Positions 35,744 to 46,775 of a stretch of 64,000 bases of DNA are shown here, one piece after another. The notes beneath the pieces were generated by a model. It worked only from the letters and a program-made list of their open reading frames with translations. It did no database searches and was not told where the DNA came from. The DNA comes from Marisa cornuarietis (Eukaryota > Mollusca > Gastropoda > Architaenioglossa > Ampullariidae). The stretch is taken from NCBI GenBank assembly GCA_004794655.1, contig SMMW01000555.1, positions 8,701,001 to 8,765,000 of the forward strand. Direction: 5' to 3'. Every line of letters starts with the position of its first letter. The stretch's first letter is position 1. The position numbers and the translations under genes were made by a program.

Positions 35744-36292
35744 AACTCAATCTGATAATAATCAAAATGTTTTGCAAATGTTTGATGCACAAAACTCTTA
35801 ATTCAGCAACAGTTTCAGCGACCCATGCTGCACAGTGCATAACTGCCAATTTGTGTACACTGCATTCATAATCGAAAGCAGAGCAGTCCTCAGTCAGCAG
35901 ACGGTTGCTTCATTTAAGTACAATAAAGCAAGTAGTTCAGGCAGCATCATGCCAGCCCAGGCTGCTTCAAACAAATTAGTTTTACGGTAAACCTACACCG
36001 TGACAGGCCGCCCTGTGAGAGATCTGTTCCACTGGACTCAAAATCAACTTCATCGTCTTGCCAGGTCCCCCTCACCACCCCCCCCCATGATAGGTACTGG
36101 CGGGTGGGCTGCACGTGTGGGCTGACCTACTCCGTGTCTGGCTGGTGGGAGTGATTCACCGTCGAGTGTGTCCTTTCCCTTTGAATTGAGGGTTAGGGTG
36201 CTACAAGCAAACATTTTACATTCGTTGTCAATAAGCTTACTTTGTTATTGTATCAGTATGCGATGCATTTATATTTATACGTGAATCTAAAA

Positions 36293-36745
36293 TTAAATTA
36301 AGGTTAATAACAAGAGATAATACGTAGTGGGATTATTGAGCAGGACCGGATCAGAAGATTGAGGACTTGAAATTTGATCGACTTGGTGCCACGTGTGCTT
36401 GGGAACAAAACCAATGATTGCGGGTTTTATTTTACCATATTTGTGACCTAGTGTGTTCAGCTCGTTAACTGTTAGACTCCTGGCAAGCTTTCTAATTAAT
36501 GACATTAGACCACCTTTCAGATTAAACGGATCTTGTCCACCCAAAATACCTAGCCAGCATCTTGTCAAAATAGGTAACAATGGCCAGATTTTAATGGCAG
36601 AGGGCATTAACACTTCAAATAATGCGTCATTAAAATTATTAATGGTAATCTGATGAATGCAGAATTTTCTTCTCGTGTTTCTCTCTTTTTTCGCTCTCTC
36701 TCTCTTGTTGATTTGCGTTCGAGTCTCTTTTGTCCTTTTTTTCAC
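36293..36745 (-). CDS. Unrecognised 150-codon ORF
   Basis: This is the longest frame in its neighbourhood that is not simple repeat. Its first ~25 residues are K/R-rich and derive from a purine tract. The rest is of normal complexity and includes VLMPSAIKIWPLLP, which faintly resembles the 'P.AI..WN.LP' block near the C-terminus of some LINE proteins. The residues after it do not fit such a protein. The opposite strand is also open over 36453-36653. A chance frame or a very decayed LINE end are both possible. Confidence 0.15.
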   Translation of the reverse strand: MKKRTKETRTQINKRERAKKERNTRRKFCIHQITINNFNDALFEVLMPSAIKIWPLLPILTRCWLGILGGQDPFNLKGGLMSLIRKLARSLTVNELNTLGHKYGKIKPAIIGFVPKHTWHQVDQISSPQSSDPVLLNNPTTYYLLLLTLI

Positions 36746-37159
36746 TTTACTTTTTGAGGAGGGAAGTATTTGGTGGAATTTGTTAGTGATTCGTCTTTTA
36801 TCAACACTGTTCAGTAATTTTTTATAATTTGTTTTCTCTTTTTTGATAATCTTCTACAACACATGCTATGAATCAAACGACAAAACTGTGAAATATGCTA
36901 TGTGTCACATCGACGCTGTTAGCCAGAATGTTGTTTGTCTAAACAAAACGGATATCGTTACGGTTTGTTGTGGGCGTGCGAGTTGGAAAAGCACTTAGCC
37001 TCCCCCCCCCCTCGTTCCTTTTCTGTAGAAAAATTATAACTTCTGTCTGCTGGAGAGTAAAGCATATCTACCACTTTTCTTTTATAAGGTAGAAGGAGAG
37101 AGACAATGCGAATCCTTTCAGATAGAGATAAAGAGAGAAGGGGCGATGGAGTGCGGGAG

Positions 37160-37325
37160 GGCGGGGTTGTGGAATTCGACGTTTAGCCAACATTTAAGGC
37201 TCTGCCACGACAAAAAAATTGGCCCTGTAAACAGGCGCCTCATGCAGAGAAAAAAACAGCGTGTCCGAGACAAGATCTGAACCCAGACCAGACAGTCCTC
37301 ACTGCATTTCGCCACCAGACCGACT
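37160..37325 (-). mobile_element. tRNA-derived SINE, copy 2
   Basis: Read on the minus strand it parallels the SINE at 41038-41230: tctgggttcagatcttgtct (B-box-like), then acacgctgttttt.tctctgca, then ctgtttacagggc, then cgtgg.agagcctta and ttggct..acgtc. The A-box side is shortened. It has no clear poly(A) tail and differs at many sites, so it is an older copy. Confidence 0.78.
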
Positions 37326-37599
37326 AAAGAATGAAAAAAAGGAGAGAATGAAAAAAAACTTGATCACGTTATTGAGGAAGGCTGGTATCAACTTCAAGCA
37401 GGACTTAACAATTAAATTAAATCAAAATTACATAAAATTGCAAATCGTATGTACAACCTTACCTGAGGATAGAAGAAGAAGGAGGAGGAGGAGAAAATTG
37501 TGTTTTTTTGTTTTTTGTTTTGTTTTGATTTTTTTTTTTGGTCTGTAAAAATAAAGTATAGTGAAAGAGGGAGAGAGAGAGAGAGAGACTTCAAGAATC

Positions 37600-37733
37600 A
37601 TGACAGGCTTTGACGAGTGCTCGATGCAGATAGCAGTCCGTGTGGGGCGGCCAGATTTGCCCGCCAGTCATAAATGGATTAGCAGCATCGTCTGCGTGCG
37701 AGACGACCATCTCGAGGCCAGCGGTAAGTGACT
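37600..37733 (+). CDS. Candidate coding exon (weak)
   Basis: An open frame from an ATG at 37600 (and a second at 37624) runs about 44 codons and meets a consensus donor, ggtaagtg, at 37731-37738. The in-frame stop lies just inside the supposed intron. The translation includes VGRPDLPASHKWISSIVCVR and matches nothing I know. The stretch is GC-richer than its surroundings. A T-rich tract lies upstream, but it is separated from the frame by a GA run, so an acceptor is not convincing. It could equally be chance. Confidence 0.15.
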
Positions 37734-38354
37734 TTCTCCAACGGAGCTTCGCGCGGAGGCGTCTCTGCCCGTGGCAGCTGTTGGCAATAAGTCAAGGGTC
37801 AGAGCTATATAGCTCACACCCATAGCTTGCTTACGTCATAAAAAAATACGATGGCGTTCTTGCGACGAAGGGCAGATCCCATCCTGCACCCACCCACCCC
37901 CTCCTACCCTCGCTTCCCCCCGCATCCATTTCCCAAAAGAAGAGGAGGCAGTGCATTTGCCTGACAGTTTTCTGTCCTAACCTTGCGTCTTCCCCCCCCC
38001 TCCTATCCTCCCTCATCTTCGTCCCACTTAGTGCACACACACGTAAGCAAGGCTGGGCAGCGCACGGGTTTCAGCAAATAGCAGGCTGCTCTGTTCCTTC
38101 TGATGTGCCACCTCCACGTACATCAGCACGTGTTTATCGATCTCCATGGAACCTTATGTGTGTGATTACTATTTCAGCTGGTTCACCAGCCTATCCCATT
38201 CTTGTATTTATTGTTAGTTTTGTGTGCTGTTCACTAGACAAGCAAAAAGGAAAGAAAGAAAAAGTAAGAAAAAAAGAAGAGAGACAAGCAAATGGGAAAG
38301 AAAATAAATCAAGTATAGATGACAGAATGAAATGAATGACAGAGACAGACAGGA
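37734..38354. other. No gene recognised
   Basis: Contains several C-rich runs near 37885-38010 and a short purine-rich tract at 38245-38300. Frames are short and overlap on both strands. Confidence 0.45.
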
Positions 38355-38495
38355 CAGGGAATCAGATATCCAAACTGACGAACACAAAGGACAGACAAGT
38401 TCAGGAAGACAGATAAGACAGAGAGGATCAGGGAATCAGATATGCAAAAAGACATGAACACAAAGGACAGACAAATACAGGAAGACAGACGACAC
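38355..38495. repeat. 74-bp tandem duplication
   Basis: A block starting cagggaatcagatat at 38355 recurs at 38429 with the same order (aaagacagacaa, caggaagacagac). The copies differ by a few substitutions and short indels. It lies in a larger ACAG/GACA-rich stretch. Confidence 0.88.
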
Positions 38496-38505
38496 TGACA
38501 AAAGA

Positions 38506-38871
38506 ATGACGGATGAAAAAAGTGTGGTCAAGACCACCTACCAAGTTGGTCTCCATGGTTTGTCATGGTTGCTAACGGTTGCAGAGCTTGTAGGCATGCG
38601 CATGCGCGAACTGCCCGCTGCTTCTGCACTGCCCACAACTGCCCTCCGGTGGGAGGACATCGTGTCCTTTAGACCGGCCACCGAGATAAGCCCTCGGGCA
38701 CAGTCAGATTTACTGTTCACATGCAAGCTCGCACGTCATGATGATTCACTGGGAGTTGCCTGCGCGAGATCCTGGGGCTGTTTGGGCTGCAGCGGAACTG
38801 CATGCACGTGCACAGCGGACTTAAGACTGAGCTCTCCCGAGTTAAGTAAGATTTTCTACCAACCCCCGTAA
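38506..38871 (+). CDS. Unrecognised 121-codon ORF in GC-rich patch
   Basis: The frame has normal complexity, is rich in A, L, S and C, and ends with a short cysteine-containing stretch (CLGCSGTACTCTADL). It lies in a patch clearly richer in GC and CpG than its surroundings. Part of the opposite strand (38538-38726) is also open, which is common in GC-rich DNA. No domain or signal peptide is recognised. It might contain an exon or a regulatory patch. Confidence 0.2.
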   Translation: MTDEKSVVKTTYQVGLHGLSWLLTVAELVGMRMRELPAASALPTTALRWEDIVSFRPATEISPRAQSDLLFTCKLARHDDSLGVACARSWGCLGCSGTACTCTADLRLSSPELSKIFYQPP

Positions 38872-38887
38872 TAGCTCAATATTGCGG

Positions 38888-38944
38888 CTTTCTTTCTTTC
38901 TTTTCTTTCTTTCTTTCTTTCTTTTCTTTCTTTCTTTCTTTCTT
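38888..38944. repeat. (TTTC)n microsatellite
   Basis: About 14 TTTC units with two imperfections. Confidence 0.95.
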
Positions 38945-40103
38945 GATGGTTCGATCGAACACACCGCAATGGGTTCTTAGGAGGCAGCAATGATTGTGGT
39001 CGGTGGGTAGTGGTGTTGTCACACATATCACGAAAAAAGGCAACGTGAAAGAGAAGATTAAATTCGAAGCCCGCATAAGGCCTCGGTGTTTAGCCACCAG
39101 CAGAGACGGTGGGTTGACATGGCGATCTAAGTCCGTGAGATAACTGGTTTGTCACGTACTTCATCGCAAATCGCAAGCCATCCGGGATTTTCCGATGACA
39201 CTGTTGTAAAATTAAAAAAGGAGATTTGGTTCAGACATGACGATTCTTTGAAAACAAACTTATAAGGCAATGACAGGCATGCACTCGCACAGACAATCCC
39301 TGTGAGAAGTTCACACGGAGGAAATACCTTTACCCTTCAAATGTCTGCAACACTGAGACATACGAATGAAATATCACGCAGAAATGATGAAAGTGAAAAG
39401 TGAATAATGTCAACACCTGAGGAGAACGTTTGTTTTCCTTTCAACCAACTAGCATGGCTAATATCATCCCATCAAAGAAAGTAACTCATAACCGAACAAA
39501 CAAAATTTTCATGGGGGAGCAATAGCCTTACCTTTAATTTAGAAACCTTGCAGCATCTCCATTTATTTAAAAAATAGAACAAGCAAAATTTTGCGATAAA
39601 ATATTACAGTTCAAAAGTAAGGGAAGACAAGTAAAATCATCATGTGCACTTGAGCAAAGGTAAGTGGAATGGGGCAGTATGTTGAAGTTCCCATCGTATG
39701 TAGTCCCAGCCGCCGGCATTAATCTTGGACTGGCCTGAAATTTGAGCATCTCAAAGCGGAAATCTTTAACGAGCTGTTGAAAAATCAAAGCTATGGAAGC
39801 AAAGCTGGGAGTAAGATAACTTATCAGCAGGACATGCAATAACCCTGAAGATGGAATGGATAGATTTACACCGACCAAAAACACAGAACCCATAGGCCCT
39901 TCCACTAACCCTTTTTTTCACTCAGACTAGACAGGTGAGTTATAGCAGGTTAAAAAAAATCTGCTGTGCGGTAAGCAAGTGAATTTATTACTTATTGCAG
40001 GAGAGAGGAAAGGAATGTCGAATAAAAAGTAAATTAATTGGGTTCTGCCACGTAGAAAAGCTTTACAAAAGAAACGCAAAGCAAGCGGTTTTGTAATGTA
40101 TAC
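38945..40103. other. No gene recognised
   Basis: AT-rich. The minus frame at 39905-39567 (112 codons) has no recognisable motif. Confidence 0.45.
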
Positions 40104-40474
40104 GAGGCAGGGCGAGCTTGCTATGATAACTATTTACAGCTCCATCAGCGGCAACAGTCGTAGCAGCAGATGCCGAAAGATAGCAGCAACAGCAACAACA
40201 GCAAATTTCCGAGGTTTGGAGATTTCATAGGCTTAGAGATTTCACAAGTTTAGAGATTTATGAGATTTATAGACTTCAAAGATTAGCAGACCCTTCCCTG
40301 ACTGCGAACAAATAGCGATTTGCGTGTTGCAATAAAAATACATTTAAATAACAGCAAAAAAGCATTTAAACAAGGTTGTATCGTTTGCTTGATAGAATGC
40401 TGGCTTTTTGTATCTAATAATGAATAGAAGTAGTGTTTAGGACAGTGGCTTCCTGCCTCTATCCATGCTTTCAT
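40104..40474 (+). repeat. Dispersed repeat, copy B
   Basis: This is the second copy of the repeat at 32589-33019, in the same orientation. It lacks about 40 bases near the head that copy A has (aaaaataaaatgaacatcaa and following). It keeps an imperfect CAG/CAA stretch in place of the pure (CAA)n. It also ends at a (CA)n array. Confidence 0.85.
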
Positions 40475-41037
<563 letters not shown>

Positions 41038-41230
41038 AGGCGGTCCGGGGGCGCAACGGTTAGCGCCTGTCGCCAATACAGTGGGGGTTGGTTGTCCTGG
41101 GTTCAGTTCTCGTCTCGAGCACGCTGTTCTTTCTCTGCAAGTGGCATCTGTTTACAGGGCTGGCTGCACTGCCGTGATATAGCCTTAGTTGCTGGCTCGG
41201 CGTAAAACACCAATTAAAAAAAAAACACCT
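41038..41230 (+). mobile_element. tRNA-derived SINE, copy 1
   Basis: It has an A-box-like stretch (gcgcaacggttagcgcc, about 41051) and a B-box-like stretch (gggttcagttctc, about 41099), spaced as in a tRNA gene. An unrelated body follows (acgctgttctttctctgca, tgtttacagggctggctgca), ending ggcgtaaaacaccaa and an A-rich tail at 41215-41226. This is the architecture of a pol III-transcribed SINE moved by LINE enzymes. The copy at 37160-37325 shares both head and body. Confidence 0.87.
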
Positions 41231-41844
41231 CAGATACAAATATTCGGCACATCTGCCATGGTTAGAGCGCTTGCTGCAATGAATTATTTTTGTTAATTGA
41301 ATAGTGTTCTGCACTACTATAAAAAGAAGGAAACCTCCACTACAACGGGTGGAAGACGAGTGACCAATGATAACCCTGTCTTCGCTGATAGCATGGTATT
41401 GGGTATTCGTCTGTTATCTCGCGGCTGACGACGATGGTGGTAAGAACCCCTTCCGCCTACTCCCCCTCCCTGTGCGGATTTAATTTAGTTGTTGTGATCT
41501 GCGACCGCCGCATGCACTAGATCGCTGCTATTTTTACATGCAATCATCTGCAACGACGTTGATACAATTAGAGCATCAGCGACCCTTACCTGCTTGACCT
41601 TTTCGTTAGCGGAAACATGCTCCATCGGTGTGTGTACTAAATTAGTCGAGGCACTTGGTTGGCGTCTGCCGACATTTGCATTGTATTGATCTACCTTAGT
41701 CTGCTGCGTGCTACCTCTGTAGATGAACTATTGTTTACAACTTGCAAGGGCAAACAAGTCGGAAGAAGTGATTGCTTAAAGGTTATACTGGGTGCATTTT
41801 TAAACGACTCGGTTAAAAAAAGGTAGTAATCTTTTCAGGTCGTT
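41231..41844. other. No gene recognised
   Basis: No frame of note and no repeat pattern visible. Confidence 0.4.
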
Positions 41845-42052
41845 GGGGAGTGAGGTGTTAGAGACCCCACTTTTCTCGGGGCCAGCTTTTACATGAGAGT
41901 GGTGCCAATCTCCTCTCCTCTATGGAGTCAGGTACCCACTTCCGTCAGCTGGGTTGACTGGAGGAAGTTTGCTGCGCTTATCGGGAATTGAACCAGCGCG
42001 CTCTCAGTTCGGACGCCAGCGCTCTAACCACTCGGCCATCCGCTTCCTCGGT
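41845..42052 (-). mobile_element. tRNA-derived SINE of a second family
   Basis: On the minus strand the head reads ggatggccgagtggttagag then cgctgg, and later gctggttcaattccc. This is a well-kept A box (tggccgagtgg) and B box (ggttcaattcc) of leucine- or serine-tRNA type. The body contains gggtacctgactcca, ggcaccactctcatg, taaaagctggccccgagaaa and gtggggtctctaacacctca. Parts of that body recur at 12005-12075 and 61265-61395. No perfect A tail is seen. Confidence 0.87.
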
Positions 42053-44617
42053 TAACGACTCGGTTAATGAACGCATTTTTGAAACCTAAAGAAAGCATAT
42101 ATACAAAAGAAATCTCAGCTGCATTAATAAAAGATGAAACAAACAAAACTAAATTCTCCTGACGGTTAAAGACTAGGTTCTTATGACACGCTCGGATAAC
42201 ACGTACTGCAAATTCGTTGCGGTCGTGAACGGAGAATTTATTTAAGTCACGTGTACGCTTTTCTAATAATTATTACTAAAAATATCTTTACGCTTTTCTC
42301 TTGCAACTAATATCAGCACTGTATTCTGATAACCTCGGTCTTGATCGTTAAACTGAATTCCATATTTGACTTGAAAGAACATTTAAGTATTCTGTGAGCC
42401 GATTGTGATAGACGCAGCCATGTGTGTAGTGATTATTTCCTTAGGTTAATAAAAGTTCACTTTGACAACAGGAGGACAATCCTCTTGGATTTTCGTTCTT
42501 GAAGGCAATAGAGGCCAGCAGTAAAAAGGTGTCGTTTAGGAAGAAGGAACCCAATTCCTGCCAGGAGGAAAAAGTATGAAAATAAGCGCATAAAGGTGGG
42601 AGCTGGGAAGGGAACCTGGGCTATTATAGGAAAGAAAGAAAATTTAAAGTGACCTTAGTTGCGATACTAACGGTTGAGAGCAAATTCCCTTCCTTCTCCT
42701 CTCTTCTCCCGCCTTGCTTCTCCATAAAATGTGCAAATCTGTCAATGACCTTTTCTATTTTTAACCATGGATGCTTTAAACAAAAGGTCAGCCGAGATGG
42801 GTCCGAGGCTCTGCTTACGTCACTTCCTTGACAAGCATAACACCTTCGGTTTCTGACATCATGATGTTTGTAAACGTTCGCTTGGTGGGGCATAGACACA
42901 CTCGGTACGTGTGTAAACTTCACTCGAGCGGCATTCACATTTACAGAAGAGAGGCCAAGAGGCTTATGCCAGCTTTCTGTCCATCCATCCGGCTTGTGGG
43001 AACGGAGGATGTCAAAAAATGTGTCGTGAACACGTAACAGCATTGCCCTACAAAACTATGAACACCTGCTGACCTACTGTCTCTTAATCTGATTTTTGTA
43101 AAGGTTCCAAAGAGAACAAAAAAGAAAATGAAAGGAACAGCACAGAAGATTCTAAAAAATCAAGTCTATGTGAAAGTATTATTCACACCTTACACGTGAT
43201 ACTGTTTTTCTAGCTTGAGTTACGTAACGTGTGCAAAATGATTTAACTGGGGTTATGAAGGTTCGTAAAACACTTTTCTTAATGCATTTCATGTCAATTA
43301 CAAAATTTCCATGTATGGTTGACTGGACATGACTGGTGACTACGCCATCTTTCTCTACCATTATCGTCTGCCTGTGCCTAACATGATACCTAATGGCAGA
43401 AATTCTAGCCCTTGATAAAATGAAATCGATTAAGTCTGACCCTATGAAATATAGGTTATGACCACAGCATCCGTTTTCTTATTTTTTTTCTATAACCAGT
43501 TTATCACTCCTTCTCTCGGTCGTTATTGTTATGAAGCAGAACTGGAGAAGAAAACAGACAGGTTATCTTTTTGGTAGTTTATGCCTATATCATGTTGTGA
43601 GCCCACGTTTATTTAAGGAGTTGAGCGACGGTGGGAAAAAATTTGAAGAAATGTGTATCCATCTAAAAAAGAAAGAACTTTGGGTGATTGAACTCCTCCA
43701 ACACTGAAGACTTAAACATGTCAGATTCCAGGCACGTGTTAGGATTTATATGGCAGTTTCATGCATCCAAGTTTTCTTTAATTTCTTTTTCATGAGATTC
43801 ATATCTTCCTCTTAGACCGACGTGATAATTTTTTTTCAAAAGATAGTGATAGAAGTTTGTCCTCTCAGAGCACTCAGTGGTTCTTCTTTGGATTAAGAGC
43901 TTAAGAATGTACTAAGAATTGCCTCCAGCCTTCAGGGTGTGGGTTATTTATTGCTGATACAAGGTCCGGGCTGCTGTACTAGAAAATTCCTCAAGAAAAA
44001 TTTGTTTCTTCGGTTATCAGTGACTTTCTTTAATGGCATTATCCCTAGCTATTGCCGTGTGTGATACTTAATGTTCAGTCCGTTCGCCTCGTGGGTCCAG
44101 CAACAAACGATTCTGTATAGACAGTACCAAACTGAGTCCCTAACTTTTTTCCATCTCGACCAGAACCAGGTAAACCGACAAAACAGGTAAGTTATACTTG
44201 TCTGTCATACTAGCAAGTCCTCCTCCGCCGCCATTTCATTGCAGATTACTGTACAGGCTTCGCAATAACATAAAGTAAATAAAGCCCACTCAAACAAAAA
44301 GCCATGAGGGCAACGATTGTCTAAGACGGTGAAATATTAACCATTTGCCAGTGTCATCCAGTCACCGAAAAGAACTAGGAATATTTCTCACGGTGAGGGA
44401 TTGCCGCAATGTCCGTAAGGACACCTCAATGGACATCTGTATCTTATCTATATTTGAGGCTCAAATGGGCAGGGATTGGAGGCAGATTTAGAACCAGTCT
44501 CTAATCTGATCTGTTTTCTTGTCATTTGCATTCTCTCTATTGATTTTGCATTAGTGGGAAGGTAAGGGAAGCAAAGCGGAGGATAGAGCAACAAATCACT
44601 ATAACGAGTTAATAATC
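42053..44617. other. No gene recognised
   Basis: Mostly AT-rich. A consensus-like donor (acaggtaagtta) at 44184-44195 has only a very short open frame upstream. The frame at 43043-42624 is listed separately. Confidence 0.45.
42624..43043 (-). CDS. Unrecognised 139-codon ORF
   Basis: A frame of normal composition with scattered H, C and R residues and no membrane segment or known motif. The opposite strand is open in two overlapping frames (42649-42831 and 42828-43037). I cannot identify it, and a chance frame is likely. Confidence 0.15.
   Translation of the reverse strand: MLLRVHDTFFDILRSHKPDGWTESWHKPLGLSSVNVNAARVKFTHVPSVSMPHQANVYKHHDVRNRRCYACQGSDVSRASDPSRLTFCLKHPWLKIEKVIDRFAHFMEKQGGRREEKEGNLLSTVSIATKVTLNFLSFL

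Positions 44618-44716
<99 letters not shown>
44618..44716. repeat. (GACA)n microsatellite, 99 bp
   Basis: About 25 perfect GACA units, adjoining the 3' end of the RTE-type relic at 44717. On the LINE strand this reads (TGTC)n and occupies the place of its tail. Confidence 0.97.
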
Positions 44717-46195
44717 CTTGACTGGTATCAGCAGACGAGTGGTTCTAGTGGTCCAATAGTACTGGACTTGGGAGAGAACAGTCGGGTAGACACAGCGCTT
44801 GACACTTAAGTCGGTCTTGAATCGTGTTGAGTAGGTTCTGCATGGAACGAACAATCCACTCCTTCACGTTTGCCAGCCAGTTCCTCCTCTGTCCAATTTG
44901 GCCCATCTCCTCGGTACTCTAAACAAAGACTTTGGACCAAGTGTTGTGCAGGGTCACATGGCTGAACCAAAAACACTTGCATGACTTCAGAGCTGCGAGA
45001 AGGGGTTTCTGGTGCCCTACGAGGGTGGCGACTGTACTCAGTACAAATTCATTGGTTTTGCGCTCCCTGTATTAGATTCCAAACAACCTTCTTAGACATT
45101 TGCTCTCGAGCGAATGCATTTTTCTTTCCGTACCAGAAAGTAGAATCAATATCTCACATGGAAACTACAAGTAACTTGTACTGTGGACAGTGCAAGCAAT
45201 TCATTCTCACTTAAAGGACGCACACTGGGAAAGAAAGCTCTCATCTGGTTAATCACCTGTACTGAGCTCAGTGAGCTGTGACTTGAACGAGGTCCTCTTT
45301 GATGCTGATTTCTCGCATAACAGGTCACAACCTCTCTAATACCTTGTTTAAAGTCGATAAAATTGTGAAAGTGATGCCACTAGTGTTGTAAATGTTCTTC
45401 TATCATAGTGTGACAGTTACATAGCTGCTTAACTATGCTCTTATCTGGTCTCATGCCAGGTTTTTCTGCAAGCAGTTCCTTAATGGTGGTGCTAATGCGA
45501 TTTTGTATTACTTTCAGCATCATTTTGCTTCTTTGGTAGATTAGGCTTTCGGCTCGGTAGTTTTTGCACTGCTGTTTTCTTTCTTTAGAAGTGGGCATTA
45601 CCAGTGATTGCATTGATTCTCTGTGTCATTCTTTGCGTTCCCACGTTCTTCAACACAGAGAAGCAAAAGATTTTCGCATGACATTCGTCTTGTAGCTTCG
45701 CCAAGTCAAAGTGAATTCGGGTTTGGCTGAGTGATTCCAACCTTTCTGTTTGGTCTTGCTGATGCAAGATTTAAAACACCTTTGTGATGAAGTCAAACTG
45801 GTTGCAGACCAAACGAGCCGGAAAGTGTCGAGCTGCTGTCCTGGGGCCGTAGTTGTGAAGCGAGAGTAAGTCGCTTCCCCGGGGCAAAATGGGGAACTCG
45901 AGGAAAAGAGTCTTGTTTTCGTAGTTACAGTGCGATGCCCAGCCCCCTACCCCCGGATATTAATGTTTCCGGAGTATCTTGGCTACCGCTTTATAACTAC
46001 GGCTCCAGAATAGCATCTGCGTGTTCTGGACAACCCCTTTAAACTTCGGAAACGAGACTCGTGTCCTGTTGTTCACCATTACCCTCGCTTCATAACTACC
46101 ATCCTGGATTCTATATGAGTGAGAGATGGCTAGGATGGGTCGATGTGCAAACTCTGGGAGTCTTCGGCCGTTGCCAGTAGTTTCACTTTAGCTGA
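44717..46195 (-). pseudogene. RTE-type LINE relic with nested insertion
   Basis: The pieces lie in family order on the minus strand. GNGRRLPEFAHRP at 46190-46130 is an endonuclease piece equivalent to NDRGIRLPEFAQ of the relic at 12.4 kb. LSQTRIHFDLAKLQDECHAK near 45700 is linker. CKNYRAESLIYQRSKMMLKV and ELLAEKPGMRPDKSIVKQL at 45590-45410 form the start of the reverse transcriptase. FHNFIDFKQGIREVV near 45370 carries the first catalytic aspartate block. WFSHVTLHNTWSKVF and RRNWLANVKEWIVRSMQNLL at 44970-44830 belong to the C-terminal end. The part with the FADD-like box is missing, so there is a large internal deletion within about 45000-45300. The foldback element at 45841-46107 lies inside the LINE. 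Stops and frameshifts make it inactive. Confidence 0.83.
45841..46107. mobile_element. Foldback (MITE-like) insertion
   Basis: The sequence ctggggccgtagttgtgaag cg at 45841-45862 is matched in reverse complement at 45987-46008 (19 of 22 bases). A further inverted copy at 46086-46107 extends inward as gtagttatgaagcgagggta (19 of 21 bases against the left arm). The inside carries no coding frame of note. Short elements with 'gggccgta...aagcg' arms are common in invertebrate genomes. This could be one element plus a second partial copy. I did not find a clear target-site duplication. Confidence 0.7.
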
Positions 46196-46204
46196 CACAG
46201 TTAC

Positions 46205-46390
46205 AGCGACTATTTATATAACACTTTAAACACGAAAACTAGGTTCAAGTCTTAAATATACAACCGGCGTACCGGGAGAAAAACCATCGACTGTCAGCCC
46301 TGTAATCATCCAGAGAGGGGCGAAATACGAACCCATGACATCCAAGTCTGACTGTGCCACCAACCACAGATTTACCTATACAGAAGGTAT
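46205..46390 (-). mobile_element. tRNA-like SINE of a third family
   Basis: On the minus strand it reads tggttggtggcacagtc (weak A box) and atgggttcgtatttc (B-box-like). These are followed by ggtttttctcccggtac, gccggtt and an end of gtgtttaaagtgttatataa, like the 3' ends of L2-type LINEs. The tactccggttt-type core is shared with 27200-27320. It abuts the truncated 5' side of the RTE-type relic. Confidence 0.6.
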
Positions 46391-46723
46391 ATAAATAAAT
46401 AGCGTAAATTAGGCTGAAACAATCAGACTCGGAGAAAATTTCCTGCAATAAACTGTAATAAATGAAAGACGAGGAATGTCTCGACAAGTTTATTGGCAGC
46501 CATATTCTGCTCGAGTTCTCGTTAACTCGTGACATTCCACTAACAGGAGTCGCGTAGCTGGCAACCGTTTTGTCAAGAAGTTATTATCGGATCCAGCAAA
46601 GTGATCTGATTCAACCTCCCTCACTCACTCCTGATTGATCTCACTCATCCTCTTTTTTACTTTCTCTCCTTTCTCTGGATGCTGGCGTTCGGGTTTGCGT
46701 GTGTGAGTAGTACATATGGGCGC

Positions 46724-46725
<2 letters not shown>

Positions 46726-46774
<49 letters not shown>
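46726..46774. repeat. (TG)n microsatellite
   Basis: About 24 TG units. Confidence 0.95.

Positions 46775-46775
<1 letters not shown>

Larger units (their letters stand above)
34350..37159. other. No gene recognised
   Basis: Contains the compound array at 35680-35743. GC-richer sequence at 34350-34520 has no recognisable repeat or gene signal. The minus-strand frame at 36745-36293 is listed separately. Confidence 0.45.

Noticed and set aside
36185..36200. Telomere-like gggttaggg
   Set aside because: Only a single unit is present, so it is not an array.
36293..36745. C-terminal end of a LINE protein
   Set aside because: Only one short block looks similar and the following residues do not fit, so it was kept only as an unrecognised ORF.
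41845..42052. A functional tRNA-Leu or tRNA-Ser gene
   Set aside because: A and B boxes are good but there is no matching acceptor stem, and the body matches other SINE fragments in the window.
44184..44195. Consensus splice donor acaggtaagtta as evidence for a gene
   Set aside because: The upstream open frames are under about 20 codons, and donor-like words are expected by chance in 64 kb.
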